Assembly: GCA_963811335.1 (NCBI GenBank)
Contig: CAWERB010000032.1
Span: 1 to 64,000 of the forward strand
DNA from: Trebonia sp963811335
GTDB lineage: Bacteria; Actinomycetota; Actinomycetes; Streptosporangiales; Streptosporangiaceae
Length of the DNA: 64,000 nt
Direction of reading: 5' to 3'
This document shows positions 60,854 through 64,000 of this stretch, piece after piece; position 1 is the stretch's first letter, and each line of letters starts with the position of its first letter. The notes under the pieces were generated by a model. That model was given only the letters and a program-made list of their open reading frames with translations, ran no database searches and had not been told where the DNA came from. A program made the translations under genes and the position numbers.

Positions 60854-62722
60854 TTGCCGTCGAAGAAGCTGCGGACGGGCGCCGTCCTCGTGGCCGTCGT
60901 CGTGGTGCTCGGCGTGGGTTACCTGACCGGCTTCGGCGGCCAGGGAGGCTCCGCGGAGCCGACGGTCCAGGCCTTCCTGTTCGACTGGCAGCAGGGCAAG
61001 TACGCGCAGGCGGCCGCGCTCACCAACGGCACGGCCGGGGAGGTGAGCACCCAGCTCGCAGCCGCCTACACCGACCTCGACGCGACCAACCAGTTCTTCG
61101 CGATGGAACACATCGCCCAGCACGGCAACACGGCGGTCGCCACCTTCCGCTCCACGGTGGACCTGGCGCAGGCGGGGCAGCAGTGGTCGTACACCGGGAC
61201 GTTCGGGCTGACGCTGGTAAACGGCACCTGGGTGATCGACTGGGCGCCGTCCGTCATCAACCCGCGGCTTGGCCCCGGGGATCGGCTGGCGGTGGTGACG
61301 GCCCTCGCGCCGCGTGCCGTGGTCGCCGACATGAACGGCCAGCCGCTCGTCGCGGCGACGACGGACTACCAGATTGGCGTGTACCCGGGCCGGCTCAAGC
61401 ACCCGGCGGCGACGGCGGCCGGTCTCAGCAGGGTCACCGGGCTCAACGCCCAGCAGGTGCTCGGCCAGATTCAGGCCGCGCCGCCAAGCGACTTCCTCGC
61501 GCTGCTCACGCTTGACCCGGCCGGCTTGCGCTCGCTGTGGCCCAAGCTGTCCGCGGTTCCCGGCCTCACCAGCGAGCGCCACACGGAGCGGCTGTTCGAA
61601 TCGGCCGCGCAGGAGGCGGTCGGCGAGATCGGTACGGAGAATTCCTCGGTCCTGCGGGACGAGGGCGCGGCGTACCTGCCCGGCATGACCGTGGGGCTGA
61701 CCGGGCTCGAGAAGGCCTACCAGGACGAGCTGATGGGCACGCCGATTACCTCGGTCGTGGTGGTCAACGCGGTCGGCCACAGCACCGCGACCCTGTGGAA
61801 CTCGGCGGCCGGCCACGCCGGCACGCCCGTGCTGACCACGCTGAACAGCCAGCAGCAGACCGCCGCGGTGAGGGCGCTCGCGGGTCAGTCGAGCTCCGCG
61901 GAAATCGTGGCCGTCGACACCCAGACCGGGGCGATCCGCGTCCTGGCATCCCGTAACGCACCGGGCAGCGTGCAGCTGCCGAAGGGCGGAGCGCTCAACG
62001 CCAAGGTCGAGCCGGGCATGGCGTTCAGCATCGTCTCCGCCGCGGCGCTGCTGTCCACCGGCATCGACGGGAACCACCCGCTGCCGTGTGAACCGGTGGC
62101 CAACGTCGGTGGGGAGACGTTCACCTACCAGCCCGCCACGCGGGGCACGGCGACGCTCGCCACCGACTTCGCCGACGGCTGCGGCACCGCGTTCGCGAAC
62201 ATGTCACGCACGCTGACCGCGCAGCAGCTCACCAGCATGGAACGAGACTTCGGCATCGGCGCCTCCTGGAAGCTGCCGTTGTCGGCGTTCTCCGGGACCG
62301 CCCCGGCCGTGTCCGGTGAGGCGCAGGTGGCCGCGCAGGCGACCGGGTCAGGCGGCGTGCTGATGAGCCCGCTCGGCATGGCAACCGTCGCCGCTGAGGT
62401 CGCGACGGGCACCGGGCACTCGCCCGTCATCATTCCCACGGACTCGGCGGTGACCACGCAGGCGCCGCTGACCACCACGGAACTTAACGAACTGCGCAAG
62501 CTGATGCGCCTTGCCGTCGCGTCCGGCTCGGCACACGCCGCCGACCTCCCGGGCACGCCGGTATTCGGTCAGGCAGGCGTGGTCCGGTCCGGGCCGCACT
62601 CCTATCTCAGCTGGTTCGTCGGCTACCGGGGCAACCTCGCGGTCGCGGTGCTCGAGACCGGCGCCACCGCCGGTCAGGCGGCCGCCGCGCTGGCCGGGAA
62701 GTTCTTCGGCAAGGCCGGCTGA
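60854..62722 (+). CDS. Penicillin-binding-protein-like membrane protein, catalytic motifs lost
   Basis: 622 residues (TTG start). A signal-anchor (GAVLVAVVVVLGVGYLTGF) leads to an NTF2-like MecA_N domain (PTVQAFLFDWQQGKYAQAA) and a class B transpeptidase-like domain with AEIVAVDTQTGAIRVLAS. The three active-site motifs are all replaced: PGSTFK by PGMAFS (about residue 388), the SxN of xSCNTAF by DGCGTAF (about 442), and GKTGT by GQAGV (about 572). Neighbouring scaffold residues are kept (WKLPLSAFSG, SPLGMATVAAEV, SWFVGYRG), so the fold is probably maintained. It cannot act as a normal DD-transpeptidase; a regulatory or scaffolding role in envelope growth is possible. Confidence 0.85.
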   Translation: MPSKKLRTGAVLVAVVVVLGVGYLTGFGGQGGSAEPTVQAFLFDWQQGKYAQAAALTNGTAGEVSTQLAAAYTDLDATNQFFAMEHIAQHGNTAVATFRSTVDLAQAGQQWSYTGTFGLTLVNGTWVIDWAPSVINPRLGPGDRLAVVTALAPRAVVADMNGQPLVAATTDYQIGVYPGRLKHPAATAAGLSRVTGLNAQQVLGQIQAAPPSDFLALLTLDPAGLRSLWPKLSAVPGLTSERHTERLFESAAQEAVGEIGTENSSVLRDEGAAYLPGMTVGLTGLEKAYQDELMGTPITSVVVVNAVGHSTATLWNSAAGHAGTPVLTTLNSQQQTAAVRALAGQSSSAEIVAVDTQTGAIRVLASRNAPGSVQLPKGGALNAKVEPGMAFSIVSAAALLSTGIDGNHPLPCEPVANVGGETFTYQPATRGTATLATDFADGCGTAFANMSRTLTAQQLTSMERDFGIGASWKLPLSAFSGTAPAVSGEAQVAAQATGSGGVLMSPLGMATVAAEVATGTGHSPVIIPTDSAVTTQAPLTTTELNELRKLMRLAVASGSAHAADLPGTPVFGQAGVVRSGPHSYLSWFVGYRGNLAVAVLETGATAGQAAAALAGKFFGKAG

Positions 62723-62780
62723 CCAGCGAGTTCCGCACCCGGTTGACGAACCACCTCGAGGATGTGGCACACTTGCTTCC

Positions 62781-62858
62781 GTGACGTCCGGCCTGATCAT
62801 TATCGGCAGGCGCGTCGGCAGCGATCCCTGCTCATCGGCCTTCGGCCGATTTCGCTAG
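62781..62858 (+). CDS. Putative Leu-Ile-Ile-Ile leader peptide upstream of citramalate synthase
   Basis: A GTG ORF of 25 codons (MTSGLIIIGRRVG...) lies between the PBP-like gene and cimA. It contains CTG ATC ATT ATC in a row, three isoleucine codons, and ends at TAG 62856. A perfect ATCGGCC/GGCCGAT hairpin (62834-62850) overlaps its end. A terminator lies 100 bases downstream. The layout matches attenuation by ribosome stalling on Ile. The ribosome-binding site is weak, so translation is inferred. Confidence 0.55.
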   Translation: MTSGLIIIGRRVGSDPCSSAFGRFR

Positions 62859-62871
62859 GGCTCGTAGTGCT

Positions 62872-62936
62872 TGCCCGGGGGGACGACCCCCCGGACCCCC
62901 CGATGCCGGGCTTTCGCCCGGCGGGCGCGGGGACCG
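62872..62936 (-). repeat. G-rich palindromic repeat, copy H (reverse)
   Basis: CCCGGGGGGACGACCCCCCG followed by GACCCCCCGATGCC and a GCCGGGC/GCCCGGC stem. It sits within the cimA leader, between the leader peptide and the terminator. Confidence 0.8.
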
Positions 62937-62957
62937 GGCAGACGCTAGCCGACGCGC

Positions 62958-62994
62958 AGACCTCTCGTGTTCCGCGAGGGGTCTTTTTGTTTTA
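62958..62994 (+). terminator. Intrinsic terminator/attenuator before cimA
   Basis: AGACCTCTCG pairs with CGCGAGGGGTCT across a short TGTTC loop and is followed at once by TTTTTGTTTT. This is the only classic stem plus T-run I see in the window. It lies about 70 bases before cimA and not directly after a gene, which suggests regulated read-through. Confidence 0.8.
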
Positions 62995-63064
62995 GCAAGC
63001 AGAGTGTTTGCAGGCAAACGCGCCGGCCGCCACCAACATGACACGGAAGAAACGGAAAGCGACA

Positions 63065-64000
63065 ATGCTCGACGACCAGTTCCACGTCTACGACACCACC
63101 CTGCGCGACGGCGCTCAACAGGAGGGCCTGAACCTCACGGTTGCCGACAAGCTGGTGATCGCGAGGCACCTGGACCGGCTCGGCGTCGGGTTCATCGAGG
63201 GCGGCTGGCCGGGCGCCATCCCCAAGGACACCGAGTTCTTCCGTCGTGCCCAGACCGAGCTCAGCCTTGAGCACGCCACGCTGGCGGCGTTCGGCTCGAC
63301 GCGCAAGGCGGGCGTGGCCGCCGCGGACGACCCGCAGGTCGCCGCGCTCCGCGAGTCGCGCGCCCCGGTGGTCACCCTGGTTGCCAAGAGCCACGACCGG
63401 CACGTGGACCTCGCGCTGCGGACCACGCTTGACGAGAACCTCAAGATGATCGCCGACACCGTGCGGCACCTGCGGACGGAGGGCCAGCGGGTCTTCCTGG
63501 ACGCCGAGCACTTCTTCGACGGCTACCGGTCCAACCCCGGCTACGCGCTCGAGTGCGTCCGCGCCGCGGTGGAGGCGGGCGCGGACGTGGTCGCGCTGTG
63601 CGACACCAACGGCGGCATGATGCCCACCGAGCTCGCCGATATCGTCCATCACGTCGCCGGGGAAACACAGGCGCGGCTGGGCATCCACTGCCATGACGAC
63701 ACCGGCTGCGGCGTCGCCAACACCCTGGTCGCCGTCGAGGCGGGCGTCACCCACGTGCAGGGCACCGCGAACGGCTACGGCGAGCGGGCCGGCAACGCGA
63801 ACCTGTTCAGCGTCGTCGCGGGACTGCAGCTCAAGAAGGGCAAGCGGGTACTCGACGGCGCGGGCATCACCGAGATGACGCGGATCGCGCACGCGATCAG
63901 CGAGGTCACCAACATCACGCCGGACACCCACCAGCCGTACGTCGGCCTGTCCGCCTTCGCCCACAAGGCCGGGCTGCACGCCTCGGCGATCAGGGTCGAC
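63065..64000 (+). CDS. cimA: (R)-citramalate synthase, 5' part
   Basis: Runs off the window after 312 codons. HVYDTTLRDGAQQEGLNLTVADKL is the LeuA/CimA family signature, IEGGWPGAIPKDTEFF fits the CimA/LeuA2 type, and LGIHCHDDTGCGVANTL and GTANGYGERAGNANL carry metal- and substrate-binding residues. AFAHKAGLHASAI is the junction to the rest. CimA condenses pyruvate with acetyl-CoA toward isoleucine without threonine. Start ATG 63065 has GGAAAG upstream; ATG 63038 is also in frame. Probably attenuated by the leader described. Confidence 0.93.
   Translation, partial: MLDDQFHVYDTTLRDGAQQEGLNLTVADKLVIARHLDRLGVGFIEGGWPGAIPKDTEFFRRAQTELSLEHATLAAFGSTRKAGVAAADDPQVAALRESRAPVVTLVAKSHDRHVDLALRTTLDENLKMIADTVRHLRTEGQRVFLDAEHFFDGYRSNPGYALECVRAAVEAGADVVALCDTNGGMMPTELADIVHHVAGETQARLGIHCHDDTGCGVANTLVAVEAGVTHVQGTANGYGERAGNANLFSVVAGLQLKKGKRVLDGAGITEMTRIAHAISEVTNITPDTHQPYVGLSAFAHKAGLHASAIRVD

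Overview
The window is chromosomal DNA from a high-GC actinobacterium. Supporting markers are a WhiB-family regulator, the deazaflavin F420 pathway (fbiC, fbiB, fbiA), MtrA-MtrB-LpqB, DUF3499 and DUF5719 proteins, an actinobacterial SecA, and frequent GTG/TTG starts. Gene order from fbiB to secA follows the mycobacterial fbiB-fbiA-whiB2 ... manB ... sahH-mtrA-mtrB-lpqB-hpf-secA order and the matching Streptomyces block, so this is conserved core chromosome. I lean to a Streptosporangiales-like lineage, which the sequence alone cannot prove. I see no phage, CRISPR array, rRNA or tRNA.

Layout. 1-6.7 kb (minus strand): an acyl carrier protein, an AMP-forming acyl ligase, a tiny ORF, a holo-ACP synthase, and a very large fusion of a membrane GT2 glycan synthase with a GH18 chitinase-like domain and two small carbohydrate-binding repeats. 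7-8 kb: a DNA-3-methyladenine glycosylase. 8.8-15.1 kb: F420 synthesis (fbiC, fbiB, fbiA), interrupted by a lower-GC acyltransferase-like gene. 15.3-25.9 kb: whiB, a giant GT2 membrane protein, DUF5719, a zincin-like protein, DUF3499, phosphomannomutase, a Trm112-like zinc ribbon and a SIS-domain sugar isomerase. 25.9-32.7 kb: a cation efflux protein with a MerR regulator, two consecutive adenosylhomocysteinase-family genes, a polyprenol-type glycosyltransferase and uracil-DNA glycosylase. 33.3-45.2 kb: mtrA-mtrB-lpqB, hpf, an orphan response regulator, a YcaQ-like DNA glycosylase and secA. 45.5-56.4 kb: DUF6459, Vsr endonuclease, DUF6912, pruA, a HAD protein, the very large NAD-glutamate dehydrogenase and a lipoprotein. 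56.6-64 kb: prfB, ftsE, ftsX, smpB, a penicillin-binding-protein-like gene and the start of citramalate synthase.

Two features cut across the window. First, at least nine copies of a G-rich hairpin repeat (core GGGGTACGGGGGGTCGTCC) are scattered through it. One lies in frame inside glutamate dehydrogenase, one interrupts a glycosyltransferase gene, and one sits at the fbiA/fbiB junction. Second, about 20 reading-frame breaks occur, including in genes expected to be indispensable (ftsX, lpqB, fbiC). This points to indel errors in the assembly rather than gene decay, and I annotated such genes over their full span.

The most interesting biology is a penicillin-binding-protein homologue that has lost all three catalytic motifs, an Ile-rich leader peptide plus terminator upstream of citramalate synthase, a release factor 2 whose codon-reading SPF motif is SKY, a tandem adenosylhomocysteinase paralogue without the usual catalytic lysine, the translated or gene-interrupting palindromic repeat, and the GT2-GH18 fusion beside an ACP/ligase/phosphopantetheinyl-transferase module.
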